A program made the position numbers and the translations under genes. A stretch of DNA of 64,000 nt. Source: UBA12545 sp051024685 (GTDB lineage Bacteria; Bacillota; DSM-521; Neomoorellales; Neomoorellaceae). This document shows, one piece after another, positions 39,629-48,710 of this stretch. The stretch spans positions 59,215 to 123,214 of the forward strand of contig JAZHPA010000003.1 in the NCBI GenBank assembly GCA_051024685.1, read 5' to 3'. Below the pieces are notes generated by a model. It did not search any database. It saw nothing but the letters and a program-made list of their open reading frames with translations, and was not told where the DNA came from. Every line of letters begins with the position of its first letter. The stretch's first letter is position 1.

Positions 39629-42622
39629 TTAGAATCCGAGGCTTTTCTTGCGGGCCAATACACCATCCACCCAGCGCTTTTCCTCGGTGTTGGCAGGGTA
39701 AAGGACCGAGAGGGCCTGGGCTAGGCGCCAGAAGCGCTGGTCGCGCCCTACCCCGTCTTCTACTAGAAACCGCTTCAGGGCTTCCCCGCGGCCAGCCGCA
39801 AAAAGGAGCATGCTCTGGTGGAGGCGATCCAGAACCGTAGCCCCAGGCGAAAAGACCGGTACCTCTGTTGGCGCGGCCGCGTCTCCTTCTCCTTGGGTCT
39901 CGGGTACCAAAATCCGCAGCTGGACCGTCTGCTTCTTTTTTCGTCCCGCGGCCTGACCTGCGCTCTTGCCGAAGAGATAGCGGCTGCGCTCCGTCACAGG
40001 TAGAAGCCGGGCGGTTTCTCCTTTGATCTCCACCAGGGTAGTCAGGTTCTCTAGATGCACACCCAGCCCCTGGGCAATCTTGCGGGCGGCATCATACTCC
40101 AGGACAAAGCCCCGCATCTTAGCTGGCCTGGCAGCCTCTTCCTCGTCGTCCGCACTTTCCTCAGCTTCGAGGCCCAATTCCAGCTGGTTCCCGGCAGGTC
40201 CGTTGCCGTTGGCGCCGGTCGACAGGGTCCACAGCCACATGGCCGTCAGCCGGGCATCCTCCTCAAAGCCGGTGGTGTCGGCCCCCTCGAAGATCATCCC
40301 CAAGGCCTCCCGGGCCACCGCGGCCCAAACGTGCTCCAAGTACTCTTTAAGAGTGACCACCTCGCCGCTGGCCTTTTCTACTCGGGAGTAGCGAGAGAAG
40401 ATCTCCAGGGCCGGCCCCAGGCAGGCAAAGATGGCGTCCGCCCCCACCACCCCTTCTTTGGCCAGGCGCGGCAGCCACTCGTGGATGCGCCGAGGGAGTT
40501 CCTGCAGCACGTCCCGCCAGTCGCCGACATTGTCCCGGACAGACCCGTCCAGATTCTCTCGTGCCCGGCAGACCAGGTGGATGGAGGAGGCCAGGGCGGC
40601 TGAACCTTGCGCCCTGAGCCGACTTGTATTCTCTGTATCAATGGGCCAAGAGGCGGTTATCGTCCACCCCGCATCCACCAAAGCCTGAAGCATGGCTTCC
40701 CATCCGGAGGTGGACTTGTGGGCGAAGACAACCACGCCGATACCTGGGGGATTAAGGATACGCTGGCCCTCTGACATAGCCCGGGTCATAGTTGTTTCAA
40801 AATAAGCCTTGTCTTTACCTTTGACTTCATCTACGATACATTCGTCGTCCTTGGGTGTTAAGAAAGTATTAAGAAGGTCAGGATGGCAGTCTCCTACGGT
40901 CCTTTTCAACCAAACGTAAAAGAAGTCTGAGAGGTCAGCGTAGGGTACGGAGTCATAGTATGGCGGGTCGGTAACAAAAGCATCGGCAGCATCATCAGGC
41001 AAGGGATTTACTGTAGCAGATGCCTTTTCACAACGCCCGACGCCCCAATCGGAACCAACTTGTTCAAGAGCATTGACCAACCCCTCCACAAATACACTAA
41101 ATGCCCCACTCGCGGTTCCGATCGGTACTCCTTCTGCATAATCCCACACAATAGGAATGGCTTGCCGCCCAAAAAGCTGCCTCGGACATTGTGCAATTGG
41201 TTCCCAGCGGTTCAAAGAATTACCCAGATCAGCTTGCTTGTCCAACGCCAACGCCAGGCACGTCTGCACCGCTAGTGCTAGCCCCTTTTCGCCCTTGTCA
41301 GTCGCTTTCTCTCCCACCTCGCGTACCAGCCGCGCCAACGTGGCCAGCGCCAGGGCCTGCCGGGGCGTAAATAGGTCGCCCCAGGTCTCCATGCCGTATA
41401 GCTGTACCCGGAAACCCAGGGTTCCCTGCGGGGGTAACGCTTCATCCGGCACCAAACTTAACGGCCCCCGGTGCTCCCGCTTGCGCCGCTCAAGTTCCGC
41501 CGCCGCCTTCCTTACCGCCGCTAAATCCCTCTCCGTGGGCAGGCGGTAGAACCGTCCCTGCTGGCCGGGCCGAGTGGTGACCACGCAGAACAAGCGGGCG
41601 TCTGTCGCACCGCCCCGGCGTTCCTTTAACTGGCGCCGCACCGAGGCCACTGGCATGGTGTACCCGCACACGGGGCAGGTGGCCGAGCCCCGACGGACCG
41701 TGCCCTCGACTACGTCTGTGGCCTTGGCATTCTCGATAATCTCGAAGCCCACCCTCTTTTCCTTATGGTTGGGAATCAACCGCAGGGCCACCGAGCGGCC
41801 CCCCTTTTTGGCCAGCCACAGGGAGCGGAGCAGCGGTACCTCGGCGCCGCACCCCGGCCCTTCGCACCGGATGGTCCGGGCCCAGAGATAAGCGATCGGT
41901 GTGGCCCCGTCGTGGTCTTTGGGGTAGAACTCGGCCAGTTCTTTTTCGGCTTCCTTCTTCACCCACTCGCTCCATCTGCGCACCTCGTCCGCTAGTTGCC
42001 GACCGTACTTTGGGATATACTCAAGCACTACTTTGTTTAACAGGACCGCCACCGGGTTGAGGTCGCTGGCAAAGGCATCGGCTCCAACTCGCAGGGCCTC
42101 TAGGGGAATAGAGCCGCCGCCGGCAAAGGGGTCCACCACCAGTGGCTTAGTACCCGGCACGCCACCTAGGGCCTCATGGGCCGCCTGAGTAAGGGCGCGG
42201 CTTGTCTCCAGGTACTCCCGGCGGGTGGAATTATCCCAGTTGGAGAAGTCGGCGATGAAGTCCAGGAGGGCTGTACGCAGCTCTTCATTATCATTTAGCT
42301 TCTCGGGGTTTTTATGGTAACTCATAAAGCGTTCGAAGCTTTCCACCCCCAAGAGCCCCAGGTAGTCCGTAGCCCACTTTTGCATCCAGGAACGGGCAGC
42401 CTTCCGGAAAGCCTCCGGGCACAGGGGGTCGGCCGGATCGGGCCACAGCGCGGCGCAGATCACCGCCCTGCAGGCCGCCAGGGGCCGTCGCGCCCACCAG
42501 ATGTGTAAGGTGGAAATATGCCCGTGCCGGATGCTTTTCTCCCGCCGGGCGTGCTCGGAAATGCGCTTGATCGGCAGATCAACTTCGATCAACCGCCGTG
42601 GATACTGCTGATGCATACTCAT
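39629..42622 (-). CDS. DUF1156 adenine-specific DNA methyltransferase with zinc ribbon
   Basis: Large DNA N6-adenine methylase of 997 residues. The N-terminal DUF1156 segment is recognisable in RRLIEVDLPIKRISEHAR and HISTLHIWWARRPLAACRA. S-adenosylmethionine motif I is VVDPFAGGGSIPLEAL (164-170 core), and the catalytic motif IV is TDPPYYDSVPYADLSDFF (DPPY at 552-555). An inserted zinc ribbon uses C253/C258 and C316/C319. It starts 27 bases after the TIR-like gene and ends 16 bases before DUF499. Such DUF1156/DUF499 pairs are known near BREX- and DISARM-like islands. Whether it methylates host DNA for self-recognition is inferred. Confidence 0.9.
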   Translation of the reverse strand: MSMHQQYPRRLIEVDLPIKRISEHARREKSIRHGHISTLHIWWARRPLAACRAVICAALWPDPADPLCPEAFRKAARSWMQKWATDYLGLLGVESFERFMSYHKNPEKLNDNEELRTALLDFIADFSNWDNSTRREYLETSRALTQAAHEALGGVPGTKPLVVDPFAGGGSIPLEALRVGADAFASDLNPVAVLLNKVVLEYIPKYGRQLADEVRRWSEWVKKEAEKELAEFYPKDHDGATPIAYLWARTIRCEGPGCGAEVPLLRSLWLAKKGGRSVALRLIPNHKEKRVGFEIIENAKATDVVEGTVRRGSATCPVCGYTMPVASVRRQLKERRGGATDARLFCVVTTRPGQQGRFYRLPTERDLAAVRKAAAELERRKREHRGPLSLVPDEALPPQGTLGFRVQLYGMETWGDLFTPRQALALATLARLVREVGEKATDKGEKGLALAVQTCLALALDKQADLGNSLNRWEPIAQCPRQLFGRQAIPIVWDYAEGVPIGTASGAFSVFVEGLVNALEQVGSDWGVGRCEKASATVNPLPDDAADAFVTDPPYYDSVPYADLSDFFYVWLKRTVGDCHPDLLNTFLTPKDDECIVDEVKGKDKAYFETTMTRAMSEGQRILNPPGIGVVVFAHKSTSGWEAMLQALVDAGWTITASWPIDTENTSRLRAQGSAALASSIHLVCRARENLDGSVRDNVGDWRDVLQELPRRIHEWLPRLAKEGVVGADAIFACLGPALEIFSRYSRVEKASGEVVTLKEYLEHVWAAVAREALGMIFEGADTTGFEEDARLTAMWLWTLSTGANGNGPAGNQLELGLEAEESADDEEEAARPAKMRGFVLEYDAARKIAQGLGVHLENLTTLVEIKGETARLLPVTERSRYLFGKSAGQAAGRKKKQTVQLRILVPETQGEGDAAAPTEVPVFSPGATVLDRLHQSMLLFAAGRGEALKRFLVEDGVGRDQRFWRLAQALSVLYPANTEEKRWVDGVLARKKSLGF

Positions 42623-42649
42623 AATCTATCTCCTTGTAACTCCCCAAAT

Positions 42650-43336
42650 TTATAGTCTCTCGACGTCAATCTTGATGCCTTGGGAAGCCATCTCCTTGGC
42701 CAACATAACCCCTGCTTCCTTTTCCAGGTCATCCTTGAACGGAATATAGATAAGTCCTTGGATATCTGATGGGCGTTCCATATTTTCAACTTGCTTCAAA
42801 AGTATAGCTACCCTACTCCTACCTAATTTCGCCAATAGCATTCCTAACTCTAGGACAACGTTTTGTCTTGCACGATATGCCTTTTCGTCGGGGTGACCAG
42901 CTCTATGTCCTTCGTCATCAGGAGTTGCCAGAACGACGCCAAAATTAACATTCTGTGCACATGTCTCCAGCTTTTCAATAATGGTGTGTCCTTGCGAGGG
43001 CAGTTGGTCCAAAATAAGTGGCTCCAAACCCCATCGTCTGAGCATGGCCTCAAGTTGTGTACGGGCTACCTGATCATGGCCATAAACGACGAACACACTA
43101 CGGTTCATTTCTGGTGCTTCGTGGAGATGTTCAGTAGAATCGCCCGAACGTTCAAGGACTTTTCTAACAGCGTCCGGATTTTTTCCCTGGACGCTAAAAG
43201 TACCCTTATCGAAAATGTTAACTACTTGACCAGTATACAACCGCAACTGCCACCCTGTATCATTTGGCAGTCTCTTTTCTTCCTGTATCTTAAAACCGTG
43301 TTGTTCAAGAATTTGTTTCGCTTCTTGCACATTCAT
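42650..43336 (-). CDS. TIR-like nucleotide-binding protein (PF10137 type) with TBP-like N-domain
   Basis: A 228-residue protein. Residues about 1-65 form a small alpha-beta domain with GQVVNIFDKGTFSVQGKN, resembling TBP-like modules. Residues 80-228 match the TIR-like family PF10137 (as in Pycsar/CBASS-associated effectors): SVFVVYGHDQVARTQLEAML, GHTIIEKLE, VVLATPDDEG, RARQNVVLELGMLLAKLGR and the PSDIQGLIYIPF block. In that family the conserved glutamate of the NVxxELG motif is proposed to cleave NAD. The gene lies within the helicase-methylase-DUF499 operon, 30 bases after the helicase, which points to an effector role. Confidence 0.85.
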   Translation of the reverse strand: MNVQEAKQILEQHGFKIQEEKRLPNDTGWQLRLYTGQVVNIFDKGTFSVQGKNPDAVRKVLERSGDSTEHLHEAPEMNRSVFVVYGHDQVARTQLEAMLRRWGLEPLILDQLPSQGHTIIEKLETCAQNVNFGVVLATPDDEGHRAGHPDEKAYRARQNVVLELGMLLAKLGRSRVAILLKQVENMERPSDIQGLIYIPFKDDLEKEAGVMLAKEMASQGIKIDVERL

Positions 43337-43366
43337 TCGACTTCCCCCCGAGCTTCCATGATCGGA

Positions 43367-46300
43367 CTAAACAGTTCTTGCTTGCAATATCTCTCCCGGA
43401 CCTATTTGATAGTGTTCAATCTTCACCAGCGGCTCCCAGCCCAGACGGACCGGGTCCTGAATCGCGTGAATCTCTGGAGCCGAAGCGCAGTTGAATACAA
43501 CGTAAAGCCAGTAGTCTTTCCTCAGGCGCTCGGCAGTCTTGTACTCGTTAGCGGTGAGTGCGATTTCGCCAACCCCGGCGCGGCCTTTCACCTCGATGAA
43601 ACGGACCTCGATGGCCGTCTCCGGGTCCTCGGGGTGCGGCCGGCGCGAGATGAGGTCAAAGCCCCGGTTTTCGTTTTCCACGCTTACCACATTCCAGCCT
43701 CTGGCCTTCTCATAAGCGATTACGGCTTCGACGGCGATCCGTTCGATCTCCTCATCGCGCACCATGGTGGCAATCTCAGGGGAAGTGCGTTCCGGGTGAG
43801 GTAAGACCCAGGCCCGCCCGTGATGCTGGACGGCGGCAATGGTGCAGTGGCGTTCCTTTTGCAACTCCTCCCGCCGACCCTCCAGGCGGGCGTTTAACTC
43901 GTCCAGACGATCTTCTGTTGTTTTGATATTTGCCGCTAAAAGGGGGTTTTGGTCTCCGGCCTGCTGGGCCTCCAGAAGCTGAGCCATCCGCAGGTTCTGC
44001 CGGTGGATGAGCTCATTGAGGCTGATCTCTAGGTGCCTGGCAATAGTTTCGATCTCCTTCTGGCGCTGGGCCGTAACCTCTTCGAGGAAGGGCTGCAGGG
44101 CCCTAGTGACCAGGGCTTCTTCGACTCGGGAACGGTCTGGCAGCAAACTATCGTCCGGGACCACCGTTCCCTTGGGCGCTGGGATCAGGTCCAGGAAGAT
44201 AGTAGGCTGCCGTATGCTCATGGTGCCGTTCATAGCTGTCTCTACTATGAACAGGCGCCGGTGAAGGATATGTCCCCGGCCGTCCCGCACAGCTGCAGAA
44301 AAAACGTCTAGGCGGGCCGGTTCTTGCCGGTGCAGGTCAAAAAAAACGGCTCCGCGGCGCAGGTCGTCCTCTACCCGCTGAAGCACCTCTTCCCGCACGC
44401 ACTCGAAGAGCGGATGACCAGGGGTTACCCATTCCAGGGTAGGGTCATATTGCAGGAGTTTCTTATCGAAAACAATCTGCTTGTACTCGCGGCCGAGCTT
44501 GCCAAAACGCGGTTCCAAACGTTCGCCGAGCGGCCAAAGGGTGCGCGGTATCCGGCCAATGCGGTAGATATGGGAACCCTTACGTAATTCCCGGGGCTGA
44601 AGCCCGGCTATTGGCGCGGCTTTGAGAAAGAAGTCCTCGATGACTTCCGGCACCAAACGCCGCTCCTTAGCCTCTGCCGACCTGCCGACGATGGCCGAGA
44701 GGTTGAGTTCTCGCTTGGCCAAACCTTCGAGGGCACAATGGGTGATCCGACGGAAACGCTCGGTGTCCACCTGCTCGACGATGCGGTTCTTGATGACTTC
44801 TTCCGTCAGGTTGTGGGCGTACATCTCCCGCAGCATGCGCTCCAGCTGGTTGGCAGGGAATACGTCTCCCAAAACGTTGAATACCTTACCCGTGCGCTGG
44901 GGGTCAAGGTCCTCCTCGATTTTCTTGATGCGCTCGAAGAGCTTTAGCAGCACGCGGCCCTCGCGGGTATTGGTACTCACGAAGTTAAGGATCAAGCAAT
45001 CCTTCTCCTGGCCGTAACGGTGGATGCGGCCCATGCGCTGCTCCAAGCGGACGGGGTTCCAGGGGATGTCGTAATTGATCATAAACCAGCAGAATTGTAG
45101 GTTAATGCCCTCCCCGGCTGCTTCGGTGGCCACCATAACCTGGCAATCCTCGCGGAATTCCCGCTCGGCATAGAGCCGCGTGCCCGGCGTGTCGCGGTCC
45201 CCGATCTTCATGCCGCCGTGGATCTGGGTTACCTTGAGGCCCCATTCGCGGAGCTTTCCTACGAGGTAGTCGAGGGTTTCTTTATGCTCGGTGAAAATAA
45301 GAAGCTTCATTCTTGGGTCCCGGAAGACCCCTTGGTTAGTGATTACCTCCTTAAGCTTGACCAGCTTGGATTCTACCTCGCGTTCCTCTAAGAGGCGCGC
45401 CTGTTCGATCAGCTTCGTGAGTTGAAGCACCTCTTCCCGGAGGGCCACGGGATCTATAGAAGCTACCACGCCTTCCAGTTGGTCGAGAATCTCCTGCTGC
45501 TCGTCTTCAGGAAGGTCGTCGAAGTCCTCGGGGAGTTTGGCGGCGATTTGTTGCTGCCGGTAGGCTTCGGGATCGGCCAGGACTTTCTCCCGTTTCTCCT
45601 TCATACGCTCCAGGCTCCGCCGCACGGCATAGATGCTGGAAGCGAAGCGGCGCTGCAGCATGGCCATGGTAAAACCCAGAACCCGTCCTCGGGCCGAGTC
45701 ATCTTCTGCCGCCCTGATAGATTGATCCTCCACATACCGGGTGAGGGCATCGTAAAAGTCCCATTCATCCTCGTCAATCTGAAACTCGATGGTTTGGACG
45801 TTCCGTTTCGTAAAGAGGGCCTTGACTTCGCCCGTATCGGGATCGGGAAAGGTTACCAGGGCTTCCTTCACGCGGCGGAGGTAGAAGGGAGCCTCCCGGC
45901 GCTTCATGGCCTCTTCCAGGCTTTTGACGTCAGCATATACGTCCTTGTCCAGGAGCTCGAGGAACAGGCGAAAGTTCTCCGGGTCGCCCTTGTGAGGGGT
46001 AGCGGTCATTAGCAAGTAATGATCGGTCATGTTTGAAAGCTCTTCCCCGAGCTGATAAGCCAACGTCTTATTATCGGCGCTATACGCACTCATCTTGTGG
46101 GCCTCATCTACGATGACCAGGTCCCAACGGCTGCGTAGAAGGCTTTCCCTGGCATCTTCGATCCGGGAAACCCACGAGATTGAAGTAATTACCTGGTTCT
46201 TCTCCTGCCACGGATTGGTGCCGTAGCTGGCTCGCAACACGGCTCCGCGGACAATTTCGAAGTGCTCGCGGAACTTGTCGTGGAGTTCCCGCTGCCACTG

Positions 46301-46792
46301 GAAGCACAGGTTGGCCGGCGTAATGATAAGGACGCGGCTAATAAGGCCGCGAATCTTCAGCTCCTTGATGAGCAGGCCGGCCATGATGGTCTTGCCGGCA
46401 CCTGGATCATCCGCCAGGAGGAAGCGGATACGGGGCAGCTTCAAGAAGTAGTCGTAGACGGCTTCTAGCTGGTGGGGCAAGGGATCCACGCGGGCGATGG
46501 ACAGGGTGAAAAAGGGATCGTACTCATAGGCCAGCCCCAGACGCATGGCTTCCACGCCGAGACGAAACCGGCCAGCATCGCCGTCAAAGGACTCCTTATC
46601 AGGGGTTATATCCAAGAGGGCCACTTGCTCCGGGGATAAGACGAGTTCGTGAACCTGGGCGGTACGCAGGCCCTTGCCAATCAGCTTGACTGAGCCGCCC
46701 AGCGGGACGGCTACAATAACCTGTACCGGCTCCGGAAAGATAGGGCCACGGACTATGGCGTTAGGCTTAAACTTGTCCGCTAGGTTACTCAC
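43367..46792 (-). CDS. SNF2-type helicase with C-terminal DUF3883
   Basis: Superfamily 2 helicase of the RapA/SNF2 group, about 1141 residues. Motif I LADDPGAGKTIMAGLLI, motif II VIVDEAHKMSAY, motif III LLMTATPHKG and motif VI QRMGRIHRYGQ are intact. After a coiled-coil region the C-terminus carries DUF3883 (ENENRGFDLISRRP ... RFIEVKGRAGVGEIALTANE), a PD-(D/E)XK-like module often seen in defence proteins. The frame is open to 46843; the GTG at 46792 is preferred because GGAGGTGGGGG lies upstream and the stop of the preceding frame (46794) touches it. It resembles DrmD of class 1 DISARM but is not proven equivalent. Confidence 0.88.
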   Translation of the reverse strand: MSNLADKFKPNAIVRGPIFPEPVQVIVAVPLGGSVKLIGKGLRTAQVHELVLSPEQVALLDITPDKESFDGDAGRFRLGVEAMRLGLAYEYDPFFTLSIARVDPLPHQLEAVYDYFLKLPRIRFLLADDPGAGKTIMAGLLIKELKIRGLISRVLIITPANLCFQWQRELHDKFREHFEIVRGAVLRASYGTNPWQEKNQVITSISWVSRIEDARESLLRSRWDLVIVDEAHKMSAYSADNKTLAYQLGEELSNMTDHYLLMTATPHKGDPENFRLFLELLDKDVYADVKSLEEAMKRREAPFYLRRVKEALVTFPDPDTGEVKALFTKRNVQTIEFQIDEDEWDFYDALTRYVEDQSIRAAEDDSARGRVLGFTMAMLQRRFASSIYAVRRSLERMKEKREKVLADPEAYRQQQIAAKLPEDFDDLPEDEQQEILDQLEGVVASIDPVALREEVLQLTKLIEQARLLEEREVESKLVKLKEVITNQGVFRDPRMKLLIFTEHKETLDYLVGKLREWGLKVTQIHGGMKIGDRDTPGTRLYAEREFREDCQVMVATEAAGEGINLQFCWFMINYDIPWNPVRLEQRMGRIHRYGQEKDCLILNFVSTNTREGRVLLKLFERIKKIEEDLDPQRTGKVFNVLGDVFPANQLERMLREMYAHNLTEEVIKNRIVEQVDTERFRRITHCALEGLAKRELNLSAIVGRSAEAKERRLVPEVIEDFFLKAAPIAGLQPRELRKGSHIYRIGRIPRTLWPLGERLEPRFGKLGREYKQIVFDKKLLQYDPTLEWVTPGHPLFECVREEVLQRVEDDLRRGAVFFDLHRQEPARLDVFSAAVRDGRGHILHRRLFIVETAMNGTMSIRQPTIFLDLIPAPKGTVVPDDSLLPDRSRVEEALVTRALQPFLEEVTAQRQKEIETIARHLEISLNELIHRQNLRMAQLLEAQQAGDQNPLLAANIKTTEDRLDELNARLEGRREELQKERHCTIAAVQHHGRAWVLPHPERTSPEIATMVRDEEIERIAVEAVIAYEKARGWNVVSVENENRGFDLISRRPHPEDPETAIEVRFIEVKGRAGVGEIALTANEYKTAERLRKDYWLYVVFNCASAPEIHAIQDPVRLGWEPLVKIEHYQIGPGEILQARTV

Positions 46793-46793
46793 A

Positions 46794-47456
46794 CTATCTG
46801 CCCCCACCTCCGTTTTCGGTGCTTCCAAAACTGAAATCCGCAACTGTGCGGAATTTGACGCTCGTAACCCTCCTTGATGTCTTGAGACTTAAGGCTTCGA
46901 TCAGCGGTGCCTCCGAGCGATCAATATAACCGGTAACGGTCGTCGGATGCACTGGCCGTCCCATAGCCAGAGCAAAGAAGTTTCTCACATGATATAGTGG
47001 ATCCTTAAAGTATTCCTCCAAGTGTCGGGGGGGGGGGGGGGACTGGGTCTGACTTCAAGCAAAACCGACTGAGTTGATTTTCGTTCCGGTGAAGGGATGT
47101 CCAGAAAATTGAAATGTTATGTTGGGATAAAATTGTATCGCCAAGGGGAGCTTTAATCGGTTCAGATGGGCCATACTCTATGCACCCCCTTATTGTTAAC
47201 AGTGCTATCACATGGGAACCTGAAGCCGCTTGGTCTAGTATGTCTACGTCGATAAGCCGCAGCCTCTACTCACACCCGCCTCCCAGGCGCACGCGAGCGG
47301 TGGCAAGAATACATTCGTTTCCCAAATTCTCAGACGACCAGGACACCGTCGTCTGTGCTGGGCCTACTGGCTTGTCACTTTCTGTGAAGATTCGACGCGC
47401 TGGCTTGGTTTTCCTCCTGCAGTTTTTGTCTCTGGGCAAGGAGGACTTTATCTCAC
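46794..47456 (-). pseudogene. Broken gene upstream of the helicase, with a G15 homopolymer; possibly ApeA-like N-terminal domain
   Basis: Two minus-strand segments have coding character. The first runs from about 47456 through RIFTESDKPVGPAQTTVSWS to an in-frame TAG at 47266-47268, and continues in the same frame as RLIDVDILDQAASGSHVIAL to CLKSDPVPP at the homopolymer. The second (47021-46794) contains LYHVRNFFALAMGRPVHP and ends at the helicase start. They are joined only if the run of 15 G (47027-47041; C on the coding strand) loses one base. The RNFFALAMGRPV pattern recalls N-terminal domains of ApeA/HEPN defence proteins; that call is tentative. The in-frame stop argues for decay. Confidence 0.4.
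47027..47041. repeat. Homopolymer of 15 G (C on minus strand)
   Basis: Fifteen consecutive G residues, the longest mononucleotide run noticed in the window, lying inside the broken reading frame before the helicase. Long G/C runs are typical slippage sites and also typical sequencing-error sites. A run of 14 would join the two minus-strand frames on either side. Confidence 0.95.
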
Positions 47457-47592
47457 CGGCAGATCACCGCCGCGGTAACTATAAGGGGATATTCTTAGAG
47501 CTTCACCACTTCTTCTTCTAGTATTACACCTTACCCGTCTCAAGGTCGCAGTTATAGCCAATAGTTATAAAAACCTCGCCCATGCCCACAAA

Positions 47593-47629
47593 AACTGGCC
47601 CCTTATCCCCCCGGGATAAAGGGCCAGTT
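47593..47629 (-). terminator. Intrinsic terminator downstream of rpmF
   Basis: A long stem (AACTGGCCC... with ...GGGCCAGTT, about 16 paired bases) around a short C/G-rich loop, followed on the minus strand by TTTTTG. It comes 22 bases after the rpmF stop and marks the right edge of the defence island. On the plus strand it is followed by CAAGTTTTT, so it could stop transcripts from both sides. Confidence 0.85.
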
Positions 47630-47650
47630 CAAGTTTTTATATTGCCCAGT

Positions 47651-47836
47651 TTATTCCTCCGCTACCTTCAGCACTTCCCGTCCTTTATAGTAACCGCATT
47701 TGGGGCAAGCCCGGTGTACCTGTTTTAGCTCATGGCACTGGGGGCATTCCACCAGAGTTGGGGGTGTCATTTTGGCCCAGGCAGAACGCCGCTTATTCTT
47801 CCGCGCCTTGGAAACTCTTCTTTTCGGTACGCCCAA
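47651..47836 (-). CDS. rpmF: 50S ribosomal protein L32
   Basis: Small ribosomal protein (61 residues) of the zinc-binding form: it begins MGVPKRRVSKARKNKRRS and has two CxxC pairs, CPQC and CPKC. In Firmicutes rpmF usually leads directly into fapR-plsX; here it ends at a terminator and is separated from fapR by about 18 kb of defence genes. It overlaps yceD by 44 bases if the full-length yceD frame is used. Confidence 0.97.
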   Translation of the reverse strand: MGVPKRRVSKARKNKRRSAWAKMTPPTLVECPQCHELKQVHRACPKCGYYKGREVLKVAEE

Positions 47837-48377
47837 CTTCTAACCCTCCCTTCTCTCCCCGGGACAACAGCTCGGCCAGCACGGCCATGCGCGGGTCGAC
47901 CTCCTCTACCCGGCAATGGCAGTCCCGAATATTTAAATTCTGGCCACAAACAGGACATAAGCCCAGGCACTCTTCACTGCAAAGCCATTTCATGGGAAGG
48001 GTGAGGATGAGGGCCTGTTCTACTGCCGGGGCAATATCAATGCTGTCCCCTTCATAGACGCGCACCTCGTCCTTCGTTTGGTCATCCTCGGGGAGGGACG
48101 TAAACACACTTGGAGTACAGTACTCTTCTTCCAAGGGGACCTGCACAGGCCACGTGTAGGGTTCCAGGCAGCGGCAGCACCTTAGCTGCACGGTGGTATA
48201 AGCCTTGCCCTTAAGGTAGAGGAATTTGCCCGTATTGGTAATTTCTCCCACCACCCGCACCGGCTCTGTCAGGCGAATGCTCTCCCCTCCAACGTTCAAT
48301 TGGGACCATGTCTCCTGCAGGTCAAACTCCAGGTGGTTGCCCCGCTTGAGTTTTAGTTCGCCCACTTCTATCTGCAA
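47793..48377 (-). CDS. yceD: DUF177 (YceD) family protein
   Basis: Conserved protein encoded before rpmF in most bacteria; in plants and E. coli relatives it is linked to 23S rRNA accumulation. It has 194 residues. The family CxxC at CCRCLEPY and the late cysteines in CSEECLGLCPVCGQNLN are visible. The C-terminal 15 residues overlap the rpmF start. MITE copy 3 lies directly upstream, between this gene and ackA. Confidence 0.92.
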   Translation of the reverse strand: MQIEVGELKLKRGNHLEFDLQETWSQLNVGGESIRLTEPVRVVGEITNTGKFLYLKGKAYTTVQLRCCRCLEPYTWPVQVPLEEEYCTPSVFTSLPEDDQTKDEVRVYEGDSIDIAPAVEQALILTLPMKWLCSEECLGLCPVCGQNLNIRDCHCRVEEVDPRMAVLAELLSRGEKGGLEVGRTEKKSFQGAEE

Positions 48378-48427
48378 GCATCTTCACCCCGCTCATTATA
48401 GCGAAAGGAATTTTTCCCTGTCAACGG

Positions 48428-48710
48428 GCCTTTTGGCTGAGTTATCCCCAGTTTTTATTCCAGGCCGGCTTGGCTTTCGCTCGCTCCAGAAACCCTCGCG
48501 GGCAGGACTTTTGCTCGGCCTCAAAGCTTAAGGCGGGGTTCCCGGCCCAATCGGCGTCCTTGCCGATAGGCCGGTCTCGGACCCCCCTGTCCTCGACCCC
48601 GCCTTCGCTTTAGGCCTCGTTAATTTGGCTGCCGCTCGAGTTTTAGTTGCTCGCTTCCAAGCCTAAGCAGGCCTTGTCAGCAAAAAGTCGGGACAGCTCA
48701 GGCCTTTTGG
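48428..48710 (+). repeat. MITE copy 3 (element 48437-48701) with 9-bp target duplications
   Basis: A diverged 265-bp copy of the same element: ends CTGAGTTATCCCC and a right end reading outward as CTGAGCTGTCCC. Perfect direct repeats GCCTTTTGG flank it at 48428-48436 and 48702-48710. The inside differs from copies 1 and 2 at many positions, so it is older or from another subfamily. Its right end supplies the TGA stop of ackA. Confidence 0.88.

Noticed and set aside
36637..46792. Calling the operon BREX type 2 or DISARM class 1
   Set aside because: Only single components resemble those systems (DUF499, methylase, helicase). The defining partners (pglZ, pglW, brxL; drmA, drmB, drmC) are absent from the window.
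47114..47521. Plus-strand open frame of 135 codons in the gap left of rpmF
   Set aside because: It is antisense to minus-strand segments that read more like protein, lacks a ribosome site and resembles no family. It is best explained as a shadow of the broken gene before the helicase.
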